From NCBI RefSeq assembly GCF_000826105.1, contig NZ_CCYK01000007.1:2108001-2172000 (forward strand): DNA of 64,000 bases, given 5' to 3'. The first letter of the stretch is position 1. Each line of letters begins with the position of its first letter. Made by a program: the position numbers and the translations under genes. Source of the DNA: Pseudomonas massiliensis. GTDB lineage: Bacteria; Pseudomonadota; Gammaproteobacteria; Pseudomonadales; Pseudomonadaceae. The notes under the pieces are model-generated. The model had not been told where the DNA came from and made no database searches. It saw only the letters and a list, made by a program, of their open reading frames with translations. This document shows positions 34,935 to 43,875 of this stretch, one piece after another.

Positions 34935-34951
34935 TTCACGGAGAACCGAGC

Positions 34952-35269
34952 ATGGCTTGGATTTACCTGATCCTGGCAGGCGCGCTGGAAGTGCTCTGGG
35001 CGTTTGCCATGAAAACCTCCGAGGGCTTCAGCAAACCCCTGCCCACCCTCGTGACCCTGGTGGCGATGACGGCAAGCTTCGGCCTGCTGACCGTCTCCAT
35101 GAAGACGCTGCCCCTGGGCACGGCCTATACACTCTGGACAGGCATTGGCGCGGTCGGCGCCTTCCTTGTAGGCATCTTCGTGCTGGGAGAGCCGGCCACG
35201 CCCATGCGCCTGGTCGCGGCGCTGCTGATCATCGGTGGCTTGGTGATGATGAAGCTGTCCTCGGGGTGA
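34952..35269 (+). CDS. gdx: Gdx guanidinium exporter (SMR family, SugE type)
   Basis: A 105-residue small multidrug resistance protein with four helices. It has the SugE/Gdx hallmark residues: the conserved membrane Glu in helix 1 (LAGALEVLWAFAMK) and the GTAYTLWTGIGAVGAF motif in helix 3. Family members with this pattern export guanidinium ion in exchange for protons. It is preceded by a guanidine-II riboswitch and faces the guanidine degradation operon, which makes the assignment strong. It acts as a safety valve when guanidine exceeds what the carboxylase can use. Confidence 0.92.
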   Translation: MAWIYLILAGALEVLWAFAMKTSEGFSKPLPTLVTLVAMTASFGLLTVSMKTLPLGTAYTLWTGIGAVGAFLVGIFVLGEPATPMRLVAALLIIGGLVMMKLSSG

Positions 35270-35312
35270 GCCACCGGCCAGGCCAGGCCAGGCTGAGCGA
35301 CGCGTTCCCCGT

Positions 35313-35329
35313 GGCGCGGAAGACGCGCC
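35313..35329. terminator. GC-rich hairpin between convergent gdx and allophanate hydrolase genes
   Basis: GGCGCG-GAAGA-CGCGCC is a 6-bp stem in the 69-bp gap between the two convergent stop codons, preceded by a GGCCA x3 tandem run at 35276-35290. There is no U-run, so a terminator function is only likely from position. Confidence 0.4.
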
Positions 35330-35338
35330 GCCCGGCGT

Positions 35339-37102
35339 TCACCCCATGGACGCCAGCCAGGCCTTCCATCCGCCCCATTGGCTGATGTCCGTTGCGCCCT
35401 CAAGGCCGTCGGATTCGCAGATGAACCCCGTTTCCCAACGGCCGTCGCTCAGTTCCACCTTGCCCAGCCCCAGGGGCGCGGGTATCCCGGTCAGGAAGGA
35501 ACCCAGTTCAGCGCTGGGCAACTGCCACACCTCCACGGCAATGGCCACGCCGCCGTCTCGTACACGTACCATGCCTGGACGCTTCACTGGCCCTCCCGCC
35601 AAGGCGTACAGGCGGTACGCCGCGGCACTTTGGGTAGCCTCCAGCAATACGCCGCCTCGCTGCCTGAGCTGCCAATTCAAAGGCAGGCCATCGAGGTGAG
35701 CACCGCAGACCACCACCCGGGCTTTGTCGTTACGCGCCAGGGTGGCTGGCGCCGCCAGCCCTTGATAGGCGTTGCCCAGGCTCAGCAGGTATTGGTCCGT
35801 AAAGGCCCTTGCGAAGAGCGTGATGCCCCAGGGCAGCCCGTTGGCCATCCGGGCGCTGGGCAGCGCCACGGCGGTATAATCGAGCAGGTTCATGAAGTTG
35901 GTGTAGTAGCCCAGTTCGGCGTTGCGCAGTACAGGCTCCTCGGCCAGTTCGGCCAAGGTAACGGGCCGCCCGATGGTGGGAGTGAGCATGCAGTCGATAT
36001 CGTTCATGACCCGATCACATCGAGCCTTGAGGGCCTGCAGTCGATACTGAGCGCGGAAGGTGTCCACCCCTGTCACTCCGGGCGCCTTGGCCAGCACCGC
36101 ATGGATCACCGGCAATAGCGCCTGCGGCTGTGCCGCAGCCAGATCCCCGACCACGCTATAGCGCTCGGCCACCCAGGGCCCTTCGTACAGTAGCTTGGCT
36201 GCTTCCAGGAACGGGGACAGGTCGATGGTGACAGGCTCTCCGCCCAATGCCTGTAGCCGTTCCACGGCATCGCTGAACAAGGCCGGGCCTTCGGCGCATC
36301 CGAAGAATTCCAGGTCCTGCTGGCGAGGAATGCCGAATCGGAAAGTGCCGACACGTCCGTAGGCGCTCCCATCGTTCCAGGCCGGGTTGCTTCGGCTGTA
36401 GTCATCGGTGGGGTCGGCTTCTGCCAGCAAGGCCAATAACCGACTGGCTTCGGCTGCCGTTTGGGTGAAGGTGGTTACACAGTCCAGCGTACGACAGGCC
36501 GGCACTACGCCCGCCGTGGAGATCAGGCCCTTGGTGGCCTTCAGGCCCACCAGGCCATTGAGCGCCGCCGGCACCCGGCCGGAACCGGCGGTATCGGTAC
36601 CCAGGGCGAAACTGACCAGCCCAAGGGCTACCGCCACCGGCGATCCAGCACTGGAGCCGCCCGAGGGATAATCGCGCAGCACGCTGTTCACGCACGCCCC
36701 ATAGGGCGAGCGGGTGCCGTTCAGGCCCGTGGCGAACTGGTCCAGGTTGGTCTTGCCCAGCGGGACGGCGCCAAGGTCGATCAACTGCTGCACGACGGTG
36801 GCCGAGCGCTCAGGTGTATAGGCAAAGGCCGGACAGGCAGCGGTGGTGGGAATGCCAGCGAGATCGATATTGTCCTTGATCGCGAAGGGTACGCCGTATA
36901 ACGGCAGGCTTTCGATGGACGAAGCTTCAAGCGCTTCCAGATACGGCTGCAACTGCGCCGCGGTCAACACATGGATGAACATGTTGTAGTCGGGGTTCAT
37001 CGCTTCGGCTTGATCACGTAGCCCAAGGATCAGTTGCCGGGGCGTCACGTCGCCGCTCAGGTAGCGTTGGCGCAGCGAATCGAGTTGAAGGGACGGGTTC
37101 AT
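35339..37102 (-). CDS. atzF: allophanate hydrolase (AtzF)
   Basis: A 587-residue amidase-signature enzyme. The catalytic triad is visible: Lys in FAIKDNIDL, cis-Ser in YPSGGSSAGSPVAVA and the nucleophile in GTDTAGSGRVPAA. A C-terminal domain (from about residue 450, VVVCGAHLDGLPLNWQL) is the AtzF-type extension that distinguishes it from plain amidases. It cleaves allophanate to ammonia and CO2, the last step of guanidine (or urea) assimilation. It overlaps the carboxylase gene by 4 bases (ATGA), so the two are translationally coupled. Here allophanate would come from carboxyguanidine deimination. Confidence 0.92.
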   Translation of the reverse strand: MNPSLQLDSLRQRYLSGDVTPRQLILGLRDQAEAMNPDYNMFIHVLTAAQLQPYLEALEASSIESLPLYGVPFAIKDNIDLAGIPTTAACPAFAYTPERSATVVQQLIDLGAVPLGKTNLDQFATGLNGTRSPYGACVNSVLRDYPSGGSSAGSPVAVALGLVSFALGTDTAGSGRVPAALNGLVGLKATKGLISTAGVVPACRTLDCVTTFTQTAAEASRLLALLAEADPTDDYSRSNPAWNDGSAYGRVGTFRFGIPRQQDLEFFGCAEGPALFSDAVERLQALGGEPVTIDLSPFLEAAKLLYEGPWVAERYSVVGDLAAAQPQALLPVIHAVLAKAPGVTGVDTFRAQYRLQALKARCDRVMNDIDCMLTPTIGRPVTLAELAEEPVLRNAELGYYTNFMNLLDYTAVALPSARMANGLPWGITLFARAFTDQYLLSLGNAYQGLAAPATLARNDKARVVVCGAHLDGLPLNWQLRQRGGVLLEATQSAAAYRLYALAGGPVKRPGMVRVRDGGVAIAVEVWQLPSAELGSFLTGIPAPLGLGKVELSDGRWETGFICESDGLEGATDISQWGGWKAWLASMG

Positions 37103-40100
37103 GCTGCGACTCCATTGGTTGACGGCTCGATGACAACGACACGCTGGCCAGCCCGCACGGCGGCGCCGGGCTCGACTCTCACTTCGCGCACTACGCCAGC
37201 GCAGGGTGCCTGCAGCGGTATCTCCATTTTCATGGACTCAAGGACGACCAGGGTGGCCCCGGCCTCTACCTGGTCACCAGGCCTGACCTGGGCCTGCCAC
37301 AGGTTCCCGGCGATAGGACTTTCCACACTGAGCAGGTGCACAGGCAATACCGCCTCCTCGGCCTGCTCAGGCATGACTTCGAGACTCTCGAAATGCGCCT
37401 GGCCGCTGTCTACCCAGCGCTGGCGCTCCGCCGCGAACGCGGCCCGTTGCCGCTGGCGGAACGCGCAGATGCTGTCGGCCTCCTCCGCCAGAAAAGCCTG
37501 GTAGTCGGCCAGCCGCAGCTGACTCTGCTCGATATGCAATTCGAAGCGGCCCAAGGGGAAATCGCGGCGTATGCGCTCAAGCTCCACGGCGGTCACGGGG
37601 TAGAAACGGATCTGGTCGAAGAACCGCAGTAACCAGGGCTTACCGCCAAAGGCCGGCACCTCGCGGTAGCGGTTCCACATCTGCAGGGTGCGGCCCACGA
37701 ACTGGTACCCGCCGGGCCCTTCCATGCCGTAAACGCACATGTAGGCGCCGCCGATGCCCACCGAATTCTCCGCCGTCCAGGTGCGCGCAGGGTTGTACTT
37801 GGTCGTGACCAGGCGGTGTCTTGGGTCCAGCGGCGTAGCTACGGGCGCGCCCAGGTAGACGTCACCCAGGCCCATGACCAGGTAGCTGGCGTCGAACACT
37901 GTACGCTGTACCTCATCCAGGTCGGGGAGATCGTTGATCCGACGGATGAACTCCAGGTTGCTGGGGCACCAGGGTGCGTCCCTGCGCACCGTGGTCATGT
38001 ACTTTTCAATCGCCAATTGGCAGGCCGGGTCGTCCCAGGACAGTGGCAAGTGGACTATCCGCGAGGGCACCTCCAGGTCGGTCTGCGCGCAAACCACATC
38101 CCACAGGCACGCGACTGTCTCGAGCAGTTGCCGCAGGGGCAAACGCTCCGGCTGGTAATGCACTTGGAGCGAGCGGATGCCTGGGGTCAGGTCAAACACT
38201 CCCGCCAGCCCCGCCTGCTCCAGCACCTGCATCAATGCATGAGCGCGAAAACGCAATACCAGGTCGAGTTCGGGGTCGCCGATCTCCAGAAGCAGATGCG
38301 TATCACCCGCCACCCGGGCGACCAGCCGGGTATCGCCGCTGCCCACGTCCATGACAATCGGCGAACCCGGTACCCCCGCGGGTTCTGGCGCTGCAGGGCT
38401 CACCTGTTCCTCGCTCTGCAGCGGCGCGGTGGCCAAGGCGCGGGCGGTAGGGATATCCGTCGGCACGAAGCGTACCTTGTCTCCAGCCTTGAGCTGGCCC
38501 AACTGCCAGAGATCCGCTTCGATCACCGTGACCAGGCAAACGAAGCCGCCCAGGCTCGGACCATCCGGCCCGAGGATCACCGGCATGTCACCGGTGAAAT
38601 CCACGGCGCCGATGGCGTAGGGGTTGTCATGGATATTGGACGGGTGCAGGCCCGCCTCGCCACCGTCCTGGCGTACCCACTCCGGCTTGGGCCCGATCAG
38701 GCGGACCCCCGTGCGGCTGGAGTTGAAATGGACTTCCCATTCGGTGGCCAGGAAGGTCTCGACGTACTCGGGCGTGAAGTATTCCGGGGCGCCATGGGGC
38801 CCGTAGATCACCCGTAGTTCACGGATGGCGGCGAGCGGCTTCCGAGGGGGCAGCCTGGCGCCGACCGTCTCGTCAAGCAAGGGCGCCAGGTGCAGCACAT
38901 CACCGGCTCGCAGCGCCCGCCCGCCGTGCCCACCGAACTGCCCGAGGGTAAAGGTGCTCTTGCTGCCCAGGTAGCGGGGCACTTGAATGCCGCCGCGGAC
39001 ACAGAGATAGGCTCGTGCCCCCGCCCCCGGGATGGCGCCGAGGCTCAGTACCGAGCCCGCCCGGACCAGCAGCGCGGTATCCATCTTGGCAGCGCGGCCA
39101 TCGACCGTGACGGGCAGGGCCGCGCCTGTGACTGCCACTACCGCGTCGGTATTGAAACGCAGCGAGGGTCCGGCCATGGTGATTTCCAACGCCGCCTCGC
39201 CTTCGCTGTTCCCTAGCAACAGATTGCCCAGGCGTAGTGCCCGACTGTCCATGGGCCCGGACGGCGGAACGCCGACGGCCCAATAGCCTAAGCGCCCCGG
39301 AAAATCCTGTACGCTGGTCTGGGTACCGCCACTGAGCACTTCCACCGTAGCGGCCCGGTACACCAGTTGCTCAAGGCAACGGGTCCAGGGTTGGCCCTGA
39401 GCGAAGGGCGCATCCTGCAGGATCTGCTTGAGGTAGGTCCGATTCGTTTCCACGCCATAGATCAAGGTGCTATCGAGCGCCTCTTGCAGTCGCGCGCAGG
39501 CCTGTCCACGGTTCTCGCCCCAGGCGATCAGCTTGGCGAGCATTGGGTCGAAATAGGGCGGGACCTCGCAGCCGGCCTCCACCCAGGTGTCCACCCGAAG
39601 CGTTTCGCCATCGGCCTCCGGGAACTGGACAGCGGTCAGCAATCCCGGGCTTGGCTGGAACTCCTTGCCTGGGTCCTCGGCGTAGAGCCTCGCCTGGACC
39701 GCATGCCCGCGTGGTTGCAAGCGGCTGGCCAGCACCTCAAGTGGCGGCAAGGCACCCGCAGCCAGTTCGACCATCCAGCGTACAAGGTCAATGCCCCATA
39801 CCTGCTCGGTCACCCCGTGCTCCACCTGCAGTCGGGTGTTGACTTCCAGGAAATAGAAACGCTGCGCCTGGGCGTCGAACACGAACTCCACGGTCCCCGC
39901 GCTACGGTAGTCCACTGCCTTGGCCAGCCGCACCGCGGCTTCGCACAGGGCTTCGGCTATCCCTGGCGCGAGATTCGGCGCGGGCGTTTCTTCCACGACC
40001 TTCTGGTTGCGACGCTGCACCGAGCAATCCCGTACACCCAGGGCGATGACGCCCCCCTGCCCATCGCCGAAGACCTGTACCTCCAGATGTCTGGCGCGCT

Positions 40101-40707
40101 GGATGTACTTCTCGATGAACACGCCATTGTCGCTGAAATTATTCTGGCCAAGGCGGCGAACCGCCTCGAAGGCTTCCTCCAGTTCACTGGCCGAACTACA
40201 CACCCGCATGCCGATTCCGCCCCCGCCCGCTGTGCTCTTGAGCATGATCGGGTAACCCACATGGTCGGCGGCGGCCAGCGCATCCTCGAGGGTATCCAGC
40301 AGGTCCGTGCCTTCGAGCAGCGGTACGCCATGGGCCCGAGCCAGGGCACGGGCGGTGTGTTTGAGGCCGAACAGCTTCAACTGTTCCGGCGTCGGGCCAA
40401 CGAAAGCGATGCCCGCGTTTTCACAGGCCTCGGCGAAGGCCGCGTTCTCGGAAAGAAACCCGTACCCGGGGTGGATAGCCCTCGCGCCGGCCTGGCGGGC
40501 GGCGGCAATGATCTTGTCCACCGCCAGGTAGGTGCTGGCCGCCGCGCCCTCCCCGAGGCTGATGGCCTGGTCGGCCTGGGTGACATGACCGCTGGCCACA
40601 TCGGCCTCGGCATAGACCGCGATGCCCTTGACGTTCATCTGGCCAAGGGTGCGCAGGATCCGGCAAGCGATGGCGCCGCGGTTGGCGATCAACAGTGATT
40701 CGAACAT
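37099..40707 (-). CDS. biotin-dependent urea/guanidine carboxylase
   Basis: A 1202-residue enzyme with three parts: biotin carboxylase (~1-450, MLKSTAGGGGIGMRV ATP-grasp loop, EVNTRLQVEHGVTE), carboxyltransferase of KipA/KipI type (~460-1080), and a C-terminal biotinyl domain (~1125-1200) with the biotinylation site VLESMKMEI. The usual annotation is urea carboxylase. The neighbourhood (class I and II guanidine riboswitches, two DUF1989 proteins, AtzF and Gdx) says the substrate is guanidine, giving carboxyguanidine. The substrate-pocket residue equivalent to yeast urea carboxylase Asn1330 would tell them apart. A guanidine-II riboswitch precedes it. Confidence 0.9.
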   Translation of the reverse strand: MFESLLIANRGAIACRILRTLGQMNVKGIAVYAEADVASGHVTQADQAISLGEGAAASTYLAVDKIIAAARQAGARAIHPGYGFLSENAAFAEACENAGIAFVGPTPEQLKLFGLKHTARALARAHGVPLLEGTDLLDTLEDALAAADHVGYPIMLKSTAGGGGIGMRVCSSASELEEAFEAVRRLGQNNFSDNGVFIEKYIQRARHLEVQVFGDGQGGVIALGVRDCSVQRRNQKVVEETPAPNLAPGIAEALCEAAVRLAKAVDYRSAGTVEFVFDAQAQRFYFLEVNTRLQVEHGVTEQVWGIDLVRWMVELAAGALPPLEVLASRLQPRGHAVQARLYAEDPGKEFQPSPGLLTAVQFPEADGETLRVDTWVEAGCEVPPYFDPMLAKLIAWGENRGQACARLQEALDSTLIYGVETNRTYLKQILQDAPFAQGQPWTRCLEQLVYRAATVEVLSGGTQTSVQDFPGRLGYWAVGVPPSGPMDSRALRLGNLLLGNSEGEAALEITMAGPSLRFNTDAVVAVTGAALPVTVDGRAAKMDTALLVRAGSVLSLGAIPGAGARAYLCVRGGIQVPRYLGSKSTFTLGQFGGHGGRALRAGDVLHLAPLLDETVGARLPPRKPLAAIRELRVIYGPHGAPEYFTPEYVETFLATEWEVHFNSSRTGVRLIGPKPEWVRQDGGEAGLHPSNIHDNPYAIGAVDFTGDMPVILGPDGPSLGGFVCLVTVIEADLWQLGQLKAGDKVRFVPTDIPTARALATAPLQSEEQVSPAAPEPAGVPGSPIVMDVGSGDTRLVARVAGDTHLLLEIGDPELDLVLRFRAHALMQVLEQAGLAGVFDLTPGIRSLQVHYQPERLPLRQLLETVACLWDVVCAQTDLEVPSRIVHLPLSWDDPACQLAIEKYMTTVRRDAPWCPSNLEFIRRINDLPDLDEVQRTVFDASYLVMGLGDVYLGAPVATPLDPRHRLVTTKYNPARTWTAENSVGIGGAYMCVYGMEGPGGYQFVGRTLQMWNRYREVPAFGGKPWLLRFFDQIRFYPVTAVELERIRRDFPLGRFELHIEQSQLRLADYQAFLAEEADSICAFRQRQRAAFAAERQRWVDSGQAHFESLEVMPEQAEEAVLPVHLLSVESPIAGNLWQAQVRPGDQVEAGATLVVLESMKMEIPLQAPCAGVVREVRVEPGAAVRAGQRVVVIEPSTNGVAA

Positions 40708-40745
40708 GAGTAGCCCCTGAAACGGCCTGCGCCGCTCGGCTGGGT

Positions 40746-40790
40746 TGTGGGTCGTCCCACAGTGCTTACGAGGTCTTGGGGCCGTCCCCA
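40746..40790 (-). promoter_or_regulatory. guanidine-II (mini-ykkC) riboswitch before the carboxylase gene
   Basis: On the minus strand the 200-bp gap 40708-40907 contains TGGGG-ACGG-CCCCA (40790-40777), then 15 bases, then TGTGGG-ACGA-CCCACA (40761-40746). Both stems are perfect with ACGR tetraloops, which is the full signature of the class. The carboxylase ATG (40707) with its AGGGG site (40713-40717) follows 38 bases later. A terminator-like AGGCGC...GCGCGCCT hairpin lies upstream near 40890-40905, and no clear promoter is visible. So it probably acts inside the operon transcript. The rest of the gap shows nothing. Confidence 0.85.
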
Positions 40791-40907
40791 GACTGAATCA
40801 TGAATGCGGTCGGAAACGGTCAGGCGGCTCGCAGCGATACAGAAGACGGCCCGCCCGGACCTGGCAGCACAGGTACAGCCATTGCCGCAGCAGGCGCGCC
40901 CAGCGCC

Positions 40908-41534
40908 TCAGGCCCATACTGTCAACTCCGCGGGAGTCGGGTTGTAGCCGTTGCAGGGGTTGTTCAACTGAGGGCAGTTGGAGATCAACACCATGACGTC
41001 CATCTCGGCGCGCAGGAGTACATACTTGCCAGGCGCGGAAATGCCGTCTTCGAACGTCAGGCCCCCCTCGGGCGTCACCGGAACGTTCATGAAGAAATTG
41101 ATGTTGGGGCTGATGTCCCGCTTGTCCAGGCGGCCATCATGGGCGCAGGCACGCAGGTAGTTATCCCGGCAGCTGTGCATATGGCGCTTGTCCAGCGCAT
41201 AGCGAACGGTATTGCTCTCCTGGGAACAGGCGCCGCCCAGGGTGTCGTGGCGTCCACAATTATCATCCACCAGGGTCAGCATCGGGCGGCCCAGGTTCGA
41301 ATACAGCACGCTGCCCTTGCCCAGGTATACATTGCCCTGCCGGCGCAGGGTCCGCTGTACGTCATAGCGCTCTCGAGGGTTGGCGGCGCTGTAGAACAGC
41401 GTGTCGATGGCCTGGTTTCCTTCCAGGTCGAGGATGCGTAGCGTCTGCCCGGCTTTCACCTCAGTGAGCCAAGGCTCGCCCGCCGGCACGGTTGCACGGT
41501 AAAGGGCCGTTTCCGGCTGCAGTTGCGCGTTCAT
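40908..41534 (-). CDS. DUF1989 protein, urea-amidolyase-associated type 2 (carboxyguanidine deiminase subunit)
   Basis: A 208-residue DUF1989 protein, one of the pair always found with urea/guanidine carboxylase. Conserved Cys and His residues (DNCGRHDTLGGACSQESN; NCPQLNNPCNGYNPTP) suggest a metal site. Published work assigns the pair (CgdAB) as carboxyguanidine deiminase, converting carboxyguanidine to allophanate and ammonia. The frame opens at 41549, but the ATG at 41534 has AAGGAG six bases upstream and is the real start. The gap to the preceding gene is 11 bases. Confidence 0.85.
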   Translation of the reverse strand: MNAQLQPETALYRATVPAGEPWLTEVKAGQTLRILDLEGNQAIDTLFYSAANPRERYDVQRTLRRQGNVYLGKGSVLYSNLGRPMLTLVDDNCGRHDTLGGACSQESNTVRYALDKRHMHSCRDNYLRACAHDGRLDKRDISPNINFFMNVPVTPEGGLTFEDGISAPGKYVLLRAEMDVMVLISNCPQLNNPCNGYNPTPAELTVWA

Positions 41535-41545
41535 GAGGTTCTCCT

Positions 41546-42259
41546 TCAAGCGAAAAGTCGTTCAGTGTTGACGAAGCCGCGCTCGTTCTCCGGGCGTGAG
41601 ACGCGGCAGTGCTCGGCAGCGCTGGCGTCGGCCTTCATGAAGGTCAGCTGTACCGGCTTGGGCGCGTACTCCACGTGTGGGTCCATGGGGTGCTGAAGGG
41701 CGGTGACCACGAAGAGCGTGTCCATGGGCGCGTAGAGCTCGATGCACTGCCCTGCCCTGGAGTTTCCTTCGACGAAATGCAGCCCGCCTTCGGCGTCGAC
41801 GTCAACCCGACTGAAAAGGTTGAGCACCATGGTCAGGTCGCTCAGTCCAAGGCCCCACTTGCCCATTTCCACCAGCAGATTGTCCGCGCCGTTGCGGAAA
41901 AAGCCGTTGCGCAGCTCCTGGTAGCGCCCTTCCCCATATTTTTCTCGCACTTCTTCAGCGCAGAGCACGCCGCCGATGCTGTCGCTCCAGCCGCAGGTGT
42001 CCCGGACAATGGCCGCCAGTACCCGCCCCATGTCTGAGTACAGACAGTGCCCGGCGGTGAGCTTGGCGGTGTGCTGGCATTTAAGGCTGTCTGGCAGGTT
42101 CAGGCGCTCGGTCTTTTCGCGAGCGTTGAACAGGGTAAGGCTCACATTGGCGCCGCCTTCCAGATCGGTCACGCGCAGCAGCTGGCCACGCTTGAGCACG
42201 AAGGAGGCATGCCCCCCGCCTGGCAGCAGCTCTTCGGAAAACACAGTCGGTTCATTCAT
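41546..42259 (-). CDS. DUF1989 protein, urea-amidolyase-associated type 1 (carboxyguanidine deiminase subunit)
   Basis: A 237-residue DUF1989 protein paired with its neighbour at 40908-41534. Typical blocks are RDTCGWSDSIGGVLCAEE, GADNLLVEMGKWGLGLSDL and NLFSRVDVDAEGGLHFVEGNS. The heterodimer is proposed to deiminate carboxyguanidine, the product of the carboxylase two genes on. It follows the transporter ATPase gene by 16 bases. The sequence alone does not say which of the two carries the active site. Confidence 0.85.
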   Translation of the reverse strand: MNEPTVFSEELLPGGGHASFVLKRGQLLRVTDLEGGANVSLTLFNAREKTERLNLPDSLKCQHTAKLTAGHCLYSDMGRVLAAIVRDTCGWSDSIGGVLCAEEVREKYGEGRYQELRNGFFRNGADNLLVEMGKWGLGLSDLTMVLNLFSRVDVDAEGGLHFVEGNSRAGQCIELYAPMDTLFVVTALQHPMDPHVEYAPKPVQLTFMKADASAAEHCRVSRPENERGFVNTERLFA

Positions 42260-42275
42260 AGGTCAGGGCCCCGTT

Positions 42276-43049
42276 TCATGGCATGGCAGACGATAACGAC
42301 GCGGCAGTAGCCTGATGGCCGTCGATACGTTTGCCATTGAGTGGAAGGTCGTAGGTGACGCGCGCGCCGAAGGCCAGCGGCGCATGTGGGTCGATGCGGA
42401 CTTTGTCGAATACCATCAGGCGGGTGCCCAGGCTGAAGCCCTCGCTCAGGTCATGGGTGACCATGAACACCGTGAGCCTGGTTTCTTTCCACAGTTCCAG
42501 CAGCAAGGCGTGCATGTCTTTACGAATGCCGGGGTCCAGCGCACCGAATGGCTCGTCCAGGAGCAGGATCCGCGGTTTCATGATCAACGCCTGGGCAATG
42601 GCAAGCCGTTGCTGCATGCCGCCGGACAGCTGCGCCGGGTATTTTTCCAGCGCGGGCCCCAGCCCTACCCTATGCAGCAGACCGGCCGCCTGTTCGCGTG
42701 CGGCGCGCTTGCGCCGGCCGAACAGCCGCCCCACCCAGGGCGCGCTCGGCAGCTCCAGGCCCAGTGCCACGTTGTCCAGCACAGTCAGATGCGGAAACAC
42801 CGAATAGCGTTGGAAGACGACCCCGCGGGTGGGATCCGGCTCCGCCGAAAGCGGGCGGCCGTCGAGCAGGATCTGGCCCTTGCTGGGCCGTTCTTGCCCT
42901 AGCAACAGGCGCAGGAAGGTCGACTTGCCGCACCCGGAGGTACCGACCATGGTGCAGAACTCACCTTCCTCCACGCTCAGGCTCAAGCCTTCGAGCACAA
43001 CGTGGTCGCCGTATTGCTGCCAAACATTCCTGACTTCGATGAAGCTCAT
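42276..43049 (-). CDS. ABC transporter ATP-binding protein, guanidine/urea-carboxylase-associated
   Basis: A 257-residue nitrate/taurine-type ATPase. Walker A is GTSGCGKSTF, the Q-loop is FQRYSVFPHLT, the signature is LSGGMQQRLAIAQAL and Walker B is ILLLDEPFGALD. The start at 43049 (MSFIEVRNVW) overlaps the permease stop by 4 bases (ATGA). It energises uptake of guanidine or a close analogue. The expected partners are adjacent and in the right order. Confidence 0.88.
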   Translation of the reverse strand: MSFIEVRNVWQQYGDHVVLEGLSLSVEEGEFCTMVGTSGCGKSTFLRLLLGQERPSKGQILLDGRPLSAEPDPTRGVVFQRYSVFPHLTVLDNVALGLELPSAPWVGRLFGRRKRAAREQAAGLLHRVGLGPALEKYPAQLSGGMQQRLAIAQALIMKPRILLLDEPFGALDPGIRKDMHALLLELWKETRLTVFMVTHDLSEGFSLGTRLMVFDKVRIDPHAPLAFGARVTYDLPLNGKRIDGHQATAASLSSAMP

Positions 43050-43861
43050 GCCCTCGCCCCCTCGTACCAAGGGAACGCACGACGGGTCAGCGCCTTCAAG
43101 CTCCAGTCCATGAGCCAGGCCAGCAGGGTGATCCAGACCACATACGGCAGGATGACATCCATCGCAAGGTAGCGCCGGACCAGGAATATGCGATAGCCCA
43201 GGCCGTCTTCCGAGGCGATGGCCTCGGCGGCGATCAGAAACAGCCAGGCCGAGCCCAGCACCAACCGAAGCGAGATCAGCAGGCGTGGCAGCAGTTGCGG
43301 CAGTACCACTCGCAGGATGAGCGTCCAGGTGCTGGCCCCGAGCGTCTGGGCCTTGATCAGAAGCTCGGCCGGGATCTCCCGGGCACGTTGCTCCAGGTCC
43401 CGGGCCAATAGCGGAGTGATGCCGATCACGATAAGCACCACCTTGGACAGCTCACCCAAGCCGAACACGATGAACAGAATCGGCAGAATCGCCAGGGGCG
43501 GAACCATCGACAGCACTACCAGCACGGGCGACAGGGAAGCGCCGACCATGGGAAGCGTGCCCGCCGCGATACCCAGGCCCAGGCCCAGCCCGGCGGCGAT
43601 GGCAAGCCCCATCCCCAGCCGCTGCAGGCTGGCAGCCGTGTCCTGCCACAACAATACCGCTCCACTGCGCTTGTCTTCGCTGAAGGCCAGGCGCTTGACG
43701 GCCTGGGTCATCTGGCCCGCGCTGGGCAGCAGCTTGTCATTGGGGTTTTCTGCAAGACGCTGCGCCGAACCCAGCAGATAGGCGCACAGCACCAGCACGA
43801 AGGGCAGGATTACCAGCATCAGACGCATCGGGCGGTCCGGCTGTCGGTTGATCAATCGCAT
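43046..43861 (-). CDS. ABC transporter permease, guanidine/urea-carboxylase-associated
   Basis: A 271-residue inner-membrane permease of the nitrate/taurine type with about six helices. The cytoplasmic coupling loop is visible as AQTLGASTWTLILRVVLPQLLP. The ATG at 43861 has AGGAG seven bases upstream; the longer frame starts at a GTG (43879) inside the preceding stop region. With the ATPase and binding protein it forms the importer of this operon. Confidence 0.88.
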   Translation of the reverse strand: MRLINRQPDRPMRLMLVILPFVLVLCAYLLGSAQRLAENPNDKLLPSAGQMTQAVKRLAFSEDKRSGAVLLWQDTAASLQRLGMGLAIAAGLGLGLGIAAGTLPMVGASLSPVLVVLSMVPPLAILPILFIVFGLGELSKVVLIVIGITPLLARDLEQRAREIPAELLIKAQTLGASTWTLILRVVLPQLLPRLLISLRLVLGSAWLFLIAAEAIASEDGLGYRIFLVRRYLAMDVILPYVVWITLLAWLMDWSLKALTRRAFPWYEGARA

Positions 43862-43875
43862 AGGGAGACTCCTGC

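Noticed and set aside
39367..40698. A 443-residue plus-strand frame opposite the carboxylase.
   Set aside because: It lies entirely antisense to a well-recognised biotin carboxylase domain and has no ribosome site or motif.
37099..40707. Calling the carboxylase specifically a urea carboxylase.
   Set aside because: The guanidine riboswitches, DUF1989 pair and Gdx favour guanidine; the deciding pocket residue could not be aligned by eye.
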